Assembly (NCBI RefSeq): GCF_002025255.2
Contig: NZ_CP054587.1
Location: 434,001 to 498,000, forward strand
Direction: 5' to 3'
Length of the DNA: 64,000 nt
Source: Halolamina sp. CBA1230
Lineage (GTDB): Archaea; Halobacteriota; Halobacteria; Halobacteriales; Haloferacaceae
The stretch's first letter is position 1. Every line of letters starts with the position of its first letter. Both the position numbers and the translations under genes were made by a program. Positions 36,189 through 44,189 of this stretch are shown here, piece after piece. The notes beneath the pieces are model-generated. The model saw nothing but the letters and a program-made list of their open reading frames with translations, was not told the origin of the DNA and made no database searches.

Positions 36189-36626
36189 TCAGCCCGCCAG
36201 TTCGTCGAACAGCGCTTCGACGCGTGTTTCGATCTCGTCGCGGATCGCGGCAACCGCCGCGGGCGAGCGACCGTCCGGGTCGTCGAGGTCCCAGTCGCGG
36301 CTCTCGCCACCCCAGCCGGCGGGGCAGACGTCCGCGGCCGAGCAGCCCATCGTGATGGCGTAGTCGCTCTCCCGGAGTTCGTCGACTGTCACCTCCCGGG
36401 GGATGCGATCCGAGATGGCGATCCCGATCTCGTGCATGGCGTCGACGACCGCCGGATGGACGTGGTCGGCTGGCCGTGTGCCGCCGGTGACCAGGTCGAT
36501 CTCGCTCTGGAGCCCCCGTCGGTCGCGCTCCCGGCGAGCGAACGCGTACGCCATCTGCGAACGGCCGGCGTTCTGCACGCAGACGAAGGCGATGCGGATC
36601 GGGTCGGACGGAGTAGGTTCTGGCAT
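36189..36626 (-). CDS. arsC: Arsenate reductase / low-molecular-weight phosphatase family
   Basis: A 145-residue protein starting MPEPTPSDPIRIAFVCVQN. The C-x5-R phosphate loop is C16-R22 in VCVQNAGRSQMAYA. Further cysteines in ITMGCSAADVCPAG match the thioredoxin-coupled ArsC type, which uses three cysteines to reduce arsenate to arsenite. It is seven bases downstream of the arsenite permease, in the arsR-acr3-arsC operon. Confidence 0.93.
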   Translation of the reverse strand: MPEPTPSDPIRIAFVCVQNAGRSQMAYAFARRERDRRGLQSEIDLVTGGTRPADHVHPAVVDAMHEIGIAISDRIPREVTVDELRESDYAITMGCSAADVCPAGWGGESRDWDLDDPDGRSPAAVAAIRDEIETRVEALFDELAG

Positions 36627-36632
36627 GGTGGA

Positions 36633-37685
36633 TCAGTCGCTCGTCACAGGGCTGCTCACGGCGGCGCTTCCGGGGAACAGTCGGTCTTTCGTCGCCAGCG
36701 CGACCCGGACCAGCGCGAGCATCACCGGCACTTCGATCAGCGGGCCGACGACTGTCGCGAGCGCGACGTTGCTGCCGACGCCGAACACGGCGACGGCGAC
36801 CGCGATCGCGAGTTCGAAGTTGTTCGAGGAGGCCGTGAACGCGACGCTAACGCTCTCGGTGTAGGAGAACCCCAGCACCGCGCTGGCGCCGTAGGCCAGC
36901 GCCCACAGCCCGGTGAAGAAAAGCAGCAGCGGGACCGCGATCAGGACGATCTCCCCGGGGTTGGCGACGATGTAGTCGCCCTTCAGCGCGAACATCACCA
37001 CGACGGTGAACAGTAGGCCGAGAAGCCCGAACGGGCTGATTCGGGGGATCACGCGATCGAAGTACGCGTCCCGGCCGATCGTGCGGAACGCCGTCTTCTG
37101 GGTCAGGTAGCCCAGTACGAGCGGGAGGCCGAGGAACACCCCGACCATCTGGGCGATCAGCGACATCGACACGTCGACCGCGGTGCCGCGCAGCAGCGTC
37201 AGGAACAGGAAGGCGTAGGGGACGAACAGCGCGATCTGGAGCAGGCTGTTCACGCCGACACAGACCGCACAGAGCTCCTGGTTCCCCGCCGCGAGCTCGT
37301 TCCAGATCAGCACCATCGCGATACAGGGTGCGATCCCGACGAGGATGAGGCCGGTGACGAACCCCGGCCGGCCGTCGAGGAACAACGTCGCGAGCCCGTA
37401 CATCACGAACGGCGCGATCAGCCAGTTGAACGCCAGCGTGAGGCCGATCTCTTTGCGCGCGGTGCGGGTCACTTTCGGCACGCGCCCGTAGTCGATCTCG
37501 GCCATGATCGGGAAGATCATCACGAACAGCCCGAGCGCGATCGGGAGGCTGGTCCCGTGCCACGTGACGGCGTTCAGCGCGTCGACGAATTCGGGCGCGA
37601 ACCGACCGAGCCCCACGCCCAGAACCATCGCCAGCCCGATCCAGACGGTGAGGTAGCGGTCCAGAACGCCCAGCGAGTCGCTCAC
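36633..37685 (-). CDS. acr3: Arsenite efflux permease, ACR3 family
   Basis: A 350-residue protein starting MSDSLGVLDRYLTVWIGLA with about ten membrane helices. The ACR3 signature includes GIAPCIAMVLIWNELAAGN with the conserved cysteine, and FTASSNNFELAIAVAVAVFG. It expels arsenite (and perhaps antimonite). It overlaps arsR by four bases and precedes arsC. Confidence 0.95.
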   Translation of the reverse strand: MSDSLGVLDRYLTVWIGLAMVLGVGLGRFAPEFVDALNAVTWHGTSLPIALGLFVMIFPIMAEIDYGRVPKVTRTARKEIGLTLAFNWLIAPFVMYGLATLFLDGRPGFVTGLILVGIAPCIAMVLIWNELAAGNQELCAVCVGVNSLLQIALFVPYAFLFLTLLRGTAVDVSMSLIAQMVGVFLGLPLVLGYLTQKTAFRTIGRDAYFDRVIPRISPFGLLGLLFTVVVMFALKGDYIVANPGEIVLIAVPLLLFFTGLWALAYGASAVLGFSYTESVSVAFTASSNNFELAIAVAVAVFGVGSNVALATVVGPLIEVPVMLALVRVALATKDRLFPGSAAVSSPVTSD

Positions 37686-38071
37686 GCCTCTGTCTCCCGA
37701 TCGGCGACCGCGAGCAGGTCGTCGGCGAAGGCGGTGCTGTCGTAGTAGCGCCAGTTCCCCTCCTTCCGGCGAGTGGCGAGCCCGGCGTTGACGAGATCCG
37801 CGAGCGCGTGGCTGACCGCGCTCTCGCTCACGTCGACGACGGGTTCGAGTTCACAGACACAGAGTTCCCCCTCCGTGGCCGAGAGAATGCGGGTCAGTCG
37901 GTAGCGCGTCTCGTTGCCCAGCGCGGCGAACGCGTCGCGAGGGCCGTCGTCCCCCGACGCGGACGCTGCGAGGTCGACGAGTTCGTCGAGTCGCTGCTGG
38001 ACGTCGGCGTCGCAGCACTCGCCGACCTCCGCCTCGATCCGCCGCCGCAGGCGCGGTTCGGTGTCGCTCAT
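37682..38071 (-). CDS. arsR: ArsR-family metalloregulator
   Basis: A 129-residue winged-helix protein starting MSDTEPRLRRRIEAEVGEC. The arsenite-binding cysteines are in GELCVCELEP (CxC) with additional cysteines in GECCDADVQ. The recognition helix is in DVSESAVSHALADLVNAG, and the wing follows. It leads the ars operon and would repress it until arsenite binds. The intergenic region toward the ABC gene contains a candidate operator. Confidence 0.94.
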   Translation of the reverse strand: MSDTEPRLRRRIEAEVGECCDADVQQRLDELVDLAASASGDDGPRDAFAALGNETRYRLTRILSATEGELCVCELEPVVDVSESAVSHALADLVNAGLATRRKEGNWRYYDSTAFADDLLAVADRETEA

Positions 38072-38091
38072 CGAGCGTTGGTTGAGCGAGC

Positions 38092-38130
38092 GTTCAGATA
38101 GCTGTTCTGGTCTGAACAGTTATTCAGATA
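38092..38130. promoter_or_regulatory. Candidate ArsR operator
   Basis: The motif TTCAGA occurs three times: GTTCAGATA (38092-38100), its inverse TCTGAAC (38111-38117), and TTCAGATA (38123-38130). CTGTTC (38102-38107) and GAACAG (38113-38118) also form a 6-bp dyad. The cluster starts 21 bp upstream of arsR and lies 88 bp before the divergent ABC ATPase gene, matching a promoter-proximal operator. Confidence 0.55.
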
Positions 38131-38217
38131 GATCCCGCCGTTCGAGCGAGCTGTTTCTCCCCGGGAGACGACACGTCGGCATTTATCACCTCGGCGGGAA
38201 ACTCGGTACCCATCAGG

Positions 38218-39129
38218 ATGCCTGCGATCCAGACACACAACGTCTCCAAGCGCTACGGCGACGTGACCGCCGTCGACCGCGTCGACCTCACCGTCGAGGA
38301 GGGGGAGATCTTCGGCTTCCTCGGCCACAACGGCGCGGGGAAGTCGACGGTTATCAACATGCTGCTCGACTTCGCGCGGCCCACCGAGGGCGACGTCGAG
38401 GTGTTCGGCATGGACGCCCGCGAGGAGAGCGTCGCCGTCCGGGAGCGCATGGGCGTACTCCCGGAGGGGTACGACGTGTACGACCGGCTGACCGGCCGCC
38501 AGCACCTCCAGTTCGCGGCGGAGTCGAAAGGCGTCGAGATCGAGCCGATGGCCGTCGCCGAGCGCGTGGGTATCCGCGACGCCGCCGACCGGAAGGCCGG
38601 CGGCTACTCGACGGGGATGACCCAGCGGCTCGTGCTCGGGATGGCGCTGGTCGGCGAGCCCGACCTGCTGATCCTCGACGAGCCGACGTCGGGGCTCGAC
38701 CCCGGGGGCGCCAGACGGATGCGCGAGATCATCCACGAGGAGAACGAGCGCGGCGCGACAGTGTTCTTCTCCAGTCACATCCTCGAACAGATTGAGGCGG
38801 TCTGTGACCGCGTCGGGATCATGCACGAGGGGCGGCTCCAGGCGGTCGACACGATCGACGCGCTCCGGGAGTCCGCCGCCGGCGGGACGAAGCTCCAGAT
38901 CAGCGTCGACGACCCCGACGAGGCCCACCTCGAAACGATCGAGGCCGTCGACGGCGTCGACACGGCGTGGATCGAGGACGAGGCGTTCGCAGTCACCTGC
39001 CCCAACGACGTGAAGATGGACGTGCTGGTCGCGCTCGACGACGCCGGCGTCGACGTGCTCGACTTCTCGACGGAGGAGCCGTCGCTCGAGGACCTGTTCG
39101 TCGAGTACACCGGGGAGGGAGGGCAGTGA
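38218..39129 (+). CDS. ABC transporter ATP-binding protein
   Basis: A 303-residue ATPase starting MPAIQTHNVSKRYGDVTAV. Walker A is GHNGAGKST, the signature is STGMTQRLVLGMA and Walker B/Glu is LLILDEPTSGLDP. It is similar to the ATPase at 19011-19976. The C-terminal ~90-residue domain ends with LEDLFVEYTGEGGQ. Its end overlaps the permease start by four bases. Divergent from arsR. Confidence 0.94.
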   Translation: MPAIQTHNVSKRYGDVTAVDRVDLTVEEGEIFGFLGHNGAGKSTVINMLLDFARPTEGDVEVFGMDAREESVAVRERMGVLPEGYDVYDRLTGRQHLQFAAESKGVEIEPMAVAERVGIRDAADRKAGGYSTGMTQRLVLGMALVGEPDLLILDEPTSGLDPGGARRMREIIHEENERGATVFFSSHILEQIEAVCDRVGIMHEGRLQAVDTIDALRESAAGGTKLQISVDDPDEAHLETIEAVDGVDTAWIEDEAFAVTCPNDVKMDVLVALDDAGVDVLDFSTEEPSLEDLFVEYTGEGGQ

Positions 39130-39947
39130 GTTGGGCCGTCGTCGCCCGGAAGGAGCTCCGGGACGTGTGGGGCTCCCGGCGGACGCGCTGGCTGCTCTGG
39201 GGGGTCGCGGGGCTGTTCCTCGCCGGCGGCTACGCGGTCCCGCTGCTCGGCTCCCCCTCGCCGACGAGCGCCGACTTCGCGTCGTTCGTGGTCGGCTCGG
39301 CCGCGCTGCTGGTGTCGCTGGTCGGCCTGCTGCTCGGGCACCGGACGATCGTCGGCGAGCGCGCCTCGGGGGAGCTGGCGCTGCTGCTCTCGCTGCCGTA
39401 CGACCGACTGGACGTGGTGGTCGGGAAGTTCCTCGCCCGCTGGGGGGCGCTCGGTGCGGCGATCGCCGTCGGCGTCGTCGGCGGCGCCGCGCTGACGAAC
39501 TACCCGTTCGGGAGCTTCGAGGTCGGCACGGTCGGCGCCTTCCTGCTCGGGACGCTGCTGTACGGCGCCGCCTTCGTCGGCGTCGGCCTCGCCATCTCGA
39601 CGGCGACGACCTCTACCGCGGTCGCCAGCAGCGCCGCGTTCGGCGTGTTCGTCCTGTTCGTCGCGGTCTGGTCGCAGCTCCGGGGGGTGTTCACCGCCGC
39701 GCTCGACGCCCTCGGACTCGCGGACGGGACGATGCCGGACTGGGCGCTGTTCCTCTACGGCGCCGAGCCGGGGATGCTGTACCGACGGCTCGTGAACGGC
39801 TTCTTCGCGGGCGTCGAACAGGGGCCCTATCTCGGCCCGGACGCGCCGTGGTACCTCGGCGAGTGGGTCGCCGCGGGCCTGCTCGTCGTCTGGGCGCTCG
39901 GCCCCGCGACGCTCGGCTACCTGCGGTTCCGCTCCACCGACCTATGA
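39126..39947 (+). CDS. ABC-2 permease
   Basis: A 273-residue membrane protein from GTG 39126 (MSWAVVARKELRDVWGSRR) with six helices and the GERASGELALLLSLPYDR motif. Homologous to the third-gene permease of the same operon (shared MSW-AVAR start and SLP-R-LVVGK motif). ATGA at its 3' end overlaps a 20-codon mini-ORF that bridges to the next permease. Confidence 0.9.
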   Translation: MSWAVVARKELRDVWGSRRTRWLLWGVAGLFLAGGYAVPLLGSPSPTSADFASFVVGSAALLVSLVGLLLGHRTIVGERASGELALLLSLPYDRLDVVVGKFLARWGALGAAIAVGVVGGAALTNYPFGSFEVGTVGAFLLGTLLYGAAFVGVGLAISTATTSTAVASSAAFGVFVLFVAVWSQLRGVFTAALDALGLADGTMPDWALFLYGAEPGMLYRRLVNGFFAGVEQGPYLGPDAPWYLGEWVAAGLLVVWALGPATLGYLRFRSTDL

Positions 39948-40006
39948 CCGGACACAGCCAACACGCTGACGCGGGCTCCGACCCGGGTACGGAGGGGCGC
40001 CGATGA
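39944..40006 (+). CDS. 20-residue bridging mini-ORF (possible coupling peptide)
   Basis: ATG 39944 overlaps the preceding permease stop (ATGA), and its TGA overlaps the next permease ATG (ATGA). The encoded peptide begins MTGHSQHADAG and is hydrophilic with His, Gly and Arg. The double overlap suggests it may exist to couple translation of the two permeases. It may equally be chance. Confidence 0.3.
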   Translation: MTGHSQHADAGSDPGTEGRR

Positions 40007-40824
40007 GCTGGCGCGCCGTCGCCCGGAACGACCTCCGGGGCGCGTTCGCGACCCGAGGGGTCTGGGTGCTGACGGCCGGGCTGCTCGCATTGCTGGCGGG
40101 GATGGGGTACGCCGTCCCGCGGCTCGCCGGCTCGCCCGAGACGCCGTTCTCGGCGTACCTCGACGTGCTCGTGGCGGTCGCCGTCCCGCTGTTCCCGCTG
40201 CTCGGGCTGGTGCTTGGCTACCGCGCGGTCGTCGCAGCCCGCGACTCCGGGACGGCCGCGCTGGCGCTCTCGCTGCCGAACTCCCGGCGCGACCTGGTGG
40301 TCGGGAAACTCCTCGCCCGCGCGGCAGCGCTCGCTGGCGCGCTCGGGGTCGCCGGCCTGGCCGCCGGCGGCTACCTGTTCGTCAGCTACGGCGAGTTCGC
40401 GGCGGGGGAGTACCTGCTCGTACTGCTGGCGACGTACGGCTACACGCTCGCCTTCCTCGGGATCGCGGTCGGGCTCTCGACGGGCGTCACCAGCCCGCGC
40501 CGCGTGATCGGTACCGCGTTCGGGGCGTACGTGCTGCTGGCGATGCTCTGGGGGACGCTGATCGATGCCGTGATGATCGTGCTGTTCCGGTTCAGTCCGC
40601 CGATGGAGGCGCCGACGTGGGTGGAGTTCGCGAAGTTCGTCGAGCCCGGAACGAGCCTCAGCTACCTGCTCGCGAGCGAACTCGGCGTGGGGACGGCGCC
40701 GCCGGCAGCGGTCGTGGGCACCGAGCCGTTCGTCTCGGCGGCGGGCGCGCTGACCGCGCTGCTCGCGTGGCTCGCGCTGCCGGTCGTGCTGGGGTACGCT
40801 CGGTTCCAGCGGGACGAGCTCTAG
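40003..40824 (+). CDS. ABC-2 permease
   Basis: A 273-residue membrane protein starting MSWRAVARNDLRGAFATRG with six helices and the RDSGTAALALSLPNSRRDL motif after helix 2. It is the second permease of the operon and paralogous to the gene upstream. It converges on the ASCH-like gene with two bases between stops. Confidence 0.9.
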   Translation: MSWRAVARNDLRGAFATRGVWVLTAGLLALLAGMGYAVPRLAGSPETPFSAYLDVLVAVAVPLFPLLGLVLGYRAVVAARDSGTAALALSLPNSRRDLVVGKLLARAAALAGALGVAGLAAGGYLFVSYGEFAAGEYLLVLLATYGYTLAFLGIAVGLSTGVTSPRRVIGTAFGAYVLLAMLWGTLIDAVMIVLFRFSPPMEAPTWVEFAKFVEPGTSLSYLLASELGVGTAPPAAVVGTEPFVSAAGALTALLAWLALPVVLGYARFQRDEL

Positions 40825-40825
40825 C

Positions 40826-41137
40826 TCAGACCCGTTCGAAGCGGTGTCGGACGATCGGGCTGTCGTCGTCCCACTCGAACTCCTCGTGGGATCGCCGGAG
40901 CATCTCCTTGTACTGTTCCAGATCCCGTGCGCCCTCCTTCCGGGCGTCCTCGTCGGTCATGTCCCCGAGCGACCGGTCGGTCACCTCGACGACCTCGAAC
41001 GTGACACCGTCGATATCGAACGTGTCGCCCTCCTCGGCGTACGCCTGGCCGCGGTGGATCTGGGTCACCTCGCCGTCGAGCGCCCGTTCGCGCATCCGTT
41101 CGCTGGGGAGCAGCGTATCGGCGTGTGCGTCGCTCAT
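40826..41137 (-). CDS. ASCH/PUA-like small protein
   Basis: A 103-residue protein starting MSDAHADTLLPSERMRERA. The pattern ALDGEVTQIHRGQAYAEEGDTFDIDG, then FEVVEVTDRSLGDMTDEDARKEG, matches ASCH-domain proteins of the PUA fold, which may bind RNA or modified nucleotides. It is divergent from the thioredoxin gene by 120 bases. The assignment rests on the beta-barrel pattern and a conserved Gly. Confidence 0.7.
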   Translation of the reverse strand: MSDAHADTLLPSERMRERALDGEVTQIHRGQAYAEEGDTFDIDGVTFEVVEVTDRSLGDMTDEDARKEGARDLEQYKEMLRRSHEEFEWDDDSPIVRHRFERV

Positions 41138-41257
41138 TACCGAATCTGCGGGCTCGCAGCGTAAATAGCTCCGGCCCGGGAACGCGAGTCGACCGCGGGC
41201 GTCGGTGCCGACCGCCGCAGGCGCGGGACGTAAACGCCTCGGGCGCCAATCTTGGGT

Positions 41258-41605
41258 ATGATCGAAGCGTCCGAGAAACCGCACCGACTCGACACCGGCG
41301 ACGAGCTCGCTGAGCTGCGCGCCGAGCGCGACGTGGTGCTCGTCGACTTTTACACGAAGGGCTGTACGCTCTGTCAGTCGATCGAACCGGTCGTCGGCAA
41401 CGTCGCCCGCGCGACGACGGCGACGGTGGCGATGCTCAACCCCCAGACGGATCTGGATCTCGTCGACGAGTACGACATCACCAGCGTGCCGACGCTGCTG
41501 CTGTTCGAGAGTGGCGAGGTCGTGGGGCGGATGGCCAGCGGCTTCGAGGGGACGGAGTCGATCGTCGAGTTCGTGACCGAGCATAGTTCGGCCGAGCGGC
41601 GGTGA
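41258..41605 (+). CDS. Thioredoxin-like protein
   Basis: A 115-residue protein starting MIEASEKPHRLDTGDELAE. The redox motif C36-T-L-C39 lies in VDFYTKGCTLCQSIEP, and the cis-Pro is in YDITSVPTLLLFESG. The CTLC replaces the classic CGPC, which alters redox potential and pKa. No signal peptide, so cytosolic. It may reduce enzymes such as the ArsC-type protein. ATG 41258 preferred over a TTG two codons upstream. Confidence 0.9.
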   Translation: MIEASEKPHRLDTGDELAELRAERDVVLVDFYTKGCTLCQSIEPVVGNVARATTATVAMLNPQTDLDLVDEYDITSVPTLLLFESGEVVGRMASGFEGTESIVEFVTEHSSAERR

Positions 41606-41655
41606 GAGGGACGAACCACCGCGGGATTCATGCCTCCGGACCGCCAACGTCGACC

Positions 41656-43006
41656 ATGGACGAAACCGGGGTGACCGCCAGCCATTCCGACTGATCGCGC
41701 CGTCGTCGCCAAGCGCGTCGACGAAGGCGAGGCCGACCTGGAGGAGATCACCGACCTCACCCGCTCGGCGGGGTACGAGGTGGTCGGCGAACTCAGCCAG
41801 CGGCGGACGCAGGACGCCGCCTACCACTTCGGCGAGGGGAAGGTCGACGAACTCGCTACCCTCGTGCGACGGACCGACGCGGACACGGTCGTCGTCGACA
41901 ACGAGATGGGCCCGTTCCAGACGTACAACGTCGGCGGGAAGCTCCCCGATGGCGTCGACGTGCTCGATCGGTTCACCCTCATCCTCGAACTGTTCGGCCA
42001 GCGCGCCCAGACCCGCAAGGCGCAGTTGCAGGTCGAACTCGCGGAACTGCGCTACGAACTCCCCAGAGCCGAGGCCAAGGCCAGCCTCGCCCAGCGCGAC
42101 GAGCGGCCGGGGTTCATGGGGCTCGGGGAGTACGACGAGTCCCGCGAGCAGGACATCAAGAACCAGATCTCCCGCATCTCGGAGGAACTCGATCAGATCG
42201 CCGAGAAGGAGGAGAAACGGCGGGCCCAGCGCCGCGATCAGGGGTTCGACCTCGTCGCGCTGGCGGGGTACACCAACGCCGGGAAGTCGACGCTGCTCCG
42301 CCGCCTCGCGAGCGAACTCGATGTCGACGAGAACGAGGAACAGCATCCGGATCTCGACGCGACCGCGGAGTCGGAGGACCGCCTGTTCACCACGCTCGGC
42401 ACCACGACGCGGAAGGCCGACACCGGCACGCGGGAGGTGCTGCTGACCGACACGGTCGGGTTCATCTCCGACCTCCCCCACTGGCTGGTGGAGTCGTTCC
42501 AGTCGACGCTGGACTCGGTGTACTACGCCGACCTCGTGCTGCTGGTCGTCGACGCCTCCGAGCCGGTCGAGGAGATGCGCCAGAAGCTCGTCACCTCCCA
42601 CGAGACGCTCTCGGACCGCAACGAGGCGCCGATCGTCACGGTGTTCAACAAGGCCGACAAGCTCTCCGAGCCCGAGATCGAGCGCCGGAAGCGCGCGCTC
42701 TCGGCGCTCGCGCCCAACCCCGTGATCGTCTCGGGCAAGACCGGCGAGCAGGTCGACGCGCTGCGTGATCGTGTCGAACGCGAACTCCCGGACTGGGAGG
42801 AGGAGCGCCTGCTGCTGCCCGTGACCGACGAGGCGATGAGCGTCGTCTCGTGGATCCACGACAACGGGAACGTGCACGAGGAGTCCTACGGCGACCAGCA
42901 GGTCGTGATCGAGTTCGAGGCGCCGCCGTCAGTCGTGTCGAAGGCGCGCTCGAAGGCCGCGGATCTGGAGCCGGTGGCCGTCGACGCCGAGGCTGGGGAA
43001 GTCTGA
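41656..43006 (+). CDS. hflX: HflX-type ribosome-associated GTPase with apparent 5' frameshift
   Basis: The HflX body is clear: N-terminal nucleotide-binding domain (YHFGEGKVDELATLVR, RFTLILELFGQRAQTRKAQLQVE), then the GTPase with G1 GYTNAGKST, G3 DTVGFI, G4 NKAD. The ORF upstream of GTG 41780 continues in frame with AVVAKRVDEGEADLEE, the expected start of the family, but reaches no start codon before a stop near 41672. ATG 41656 opens a different frame (MDETGVTASHSD then TGA). Removing one base in the stretch 41690-41697 joins ASHS to TDRAVVAKR. So the gene is either frameshifted at its start, mis-sequenced, or starts at GTG 41780 with a shortened N-terminus. Confidence 0.8.
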
Positions 43007-43085
43007 GTTTTCGGGTTCTGGTACTGGGTCTTCGGCACGTTCTGCGATTCTGTGATCGTTTGCGCTGACAGCAACCGCGACGGTG

Positions 43086-43505
43086 ACAGCATCTCGAAGC
43101 ATGACCACTTGTGACCGCAGTGCGCCGGACACGAGGTCCATCATCAGAAATCGGAGATTTCTGATTGGCAGACGAGAATCTTCGATTCTCGTCAACGGCG
43201 CAGCGCCGAGTCCCCACCCCTCCCCCCGCGCTCGCCGACCGCTGGCGAGCGCGAGGCGTCCACCGACACCGCACCGCAGTCGCTGTCGGCGCGAAGCGCG
43301 AGCGGCTCCGTCCGCGAGTCAGCGCGAGGGACGACTGACCGAGTGGAACGAGGGAAGGAGTCGGCTGGGGAGGAAGCGAGGCGGGAAAACTCGCCGCAGG
43401 CGAGGCAAACCACCTCGATAGCGAGCGGCGAACGAAGTGAGCCGCGAGCAGTGTGGGCTGTGCGGCGCGGTGCGGTCGCAAGTGGTCGACGATCGAGATG
43501 CTGTT
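43086..43505. repeat. Structured dispersed repeat, copy 2, with terminal inverted repeats
   Basis: The left end ACAGCATCTCGAAGC-ATGACCACTTGTGAC (43086-43115) is the inverse of the right end of copy 1. Its own right end is 43475-43505 (GTCGCAAGTGG onward to GAGATGCTGTT). Inside are GGAC/GTCC around ACGAG, then two adjacent hairpins not in copy 1: CAGAAATC/GATTTCTG and ACGAGAATC/GATTCTCGT (triloop TTC). Further shared blocks follow (CGAGTCCCCACCCCTCCCCC, GCGAGGCGTCCACCG, GTCGGCTGGGGAGG). It fills most of the 43007-43565 gap between hflX and moaC; the rest holds no feature I can support. Confidence 0.85.
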
Positions 43506-43565
43506 ACCGACCCACCTGACAACCATCGAAGTACACCCACCAGCCAAACAGCCAACGAACTGCCG

Positions 43566-44189
43566 TCATAACTCCCGTTTCTCCTTACGCACGACCTCGA
43601 CACCCGATATCTCCGTCCCCGGATACCCACTCGACTCGACCTCGTCGGACTCGTCGACGACCTCCTTCTCGGCGGCCTTCACCATGTCCCAGACCACGCC
43701 GAGGCCGGTCGTCACGCCCTGGATCGCCTCCATCTCGCAGCCGGTCTTCCCAGTCGTCTCGACGGCGACCTCGAGTTCGATCCGGTCGTCCCGCACGTCG
43801 AACGCCGTATCCACGTTCGTGATCGGAATCTGGTGACACATCGGGATCGTCTCCCAGGTGTGTTTCACCGCCTGGATCGCGCCGACCCGCGCGGTCGCGA
43901 GCACGTCACCTTTCCCGATCTCGTCGGCGCGGACGGCGTCGATCGTCGACTCCGTCAGTCGGATCTCTCCCCGAGCGACCGCCCGTCGACCAGTATCGGG
44001 CTTCTCGCCCACGTCGACCATCTGCACGTCGCCGGACTCGGTTGTGTGGGTCAGTTCGTCGTCGGCGCTGTCGTCGGTCGTGTCACCGTCGTCACCCTCG
44101 TCGCCGTCGACCGGATCGTCGATCGCGTCGATGAGGTCCTCGTCCTCGTCGGGCGTCACGCCCGCCACGTCGTCCTCGTTCTCACGCAT
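43566..44189 (-). CDS. moaC: Cyclic pyranopterin monophosphate synthase MoaC with acidic N-terminal extension
   Basis: A 207-residue protein starting MRENEDDVAGVTPDEDEDL. The MoaC domain starts near residue 50 (HTTESGDVQMVDVGEKPDT) with IPMCHQIPITNVDTAFD and the GKTGCEMEAIQGVTTGLGVV motif. MoaC converts the MoaA product to cyclic pyranopterin monophosphate in molybdenum/tungsten cofactor synthesis, which fits the window's AOR. The ~45-residue extension is almost entirely Asp/Glu/Gly and is unusual. It overlaps the upstream nnr gene by eight bases. Confidence 0.93.
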   Translation of the reverse strand: MRENEDDVAGVTPDEDEDLIDAIDDPVDGDEGDDGDTTDDSADDELTHTTESGDVQMVDVGEKPDTGRRAVARGEIRLTESTIDAVRADEIGKGDVLATARVGAIQAVKHTWETIPMCHQIPITNVDTAFDVRDDRIELEVAVETTGKTGCEMEAIQGVTTGLGVVWDMVKAAEKEVVDESDEVESSGYPGTEISGVEVVRKEKREL

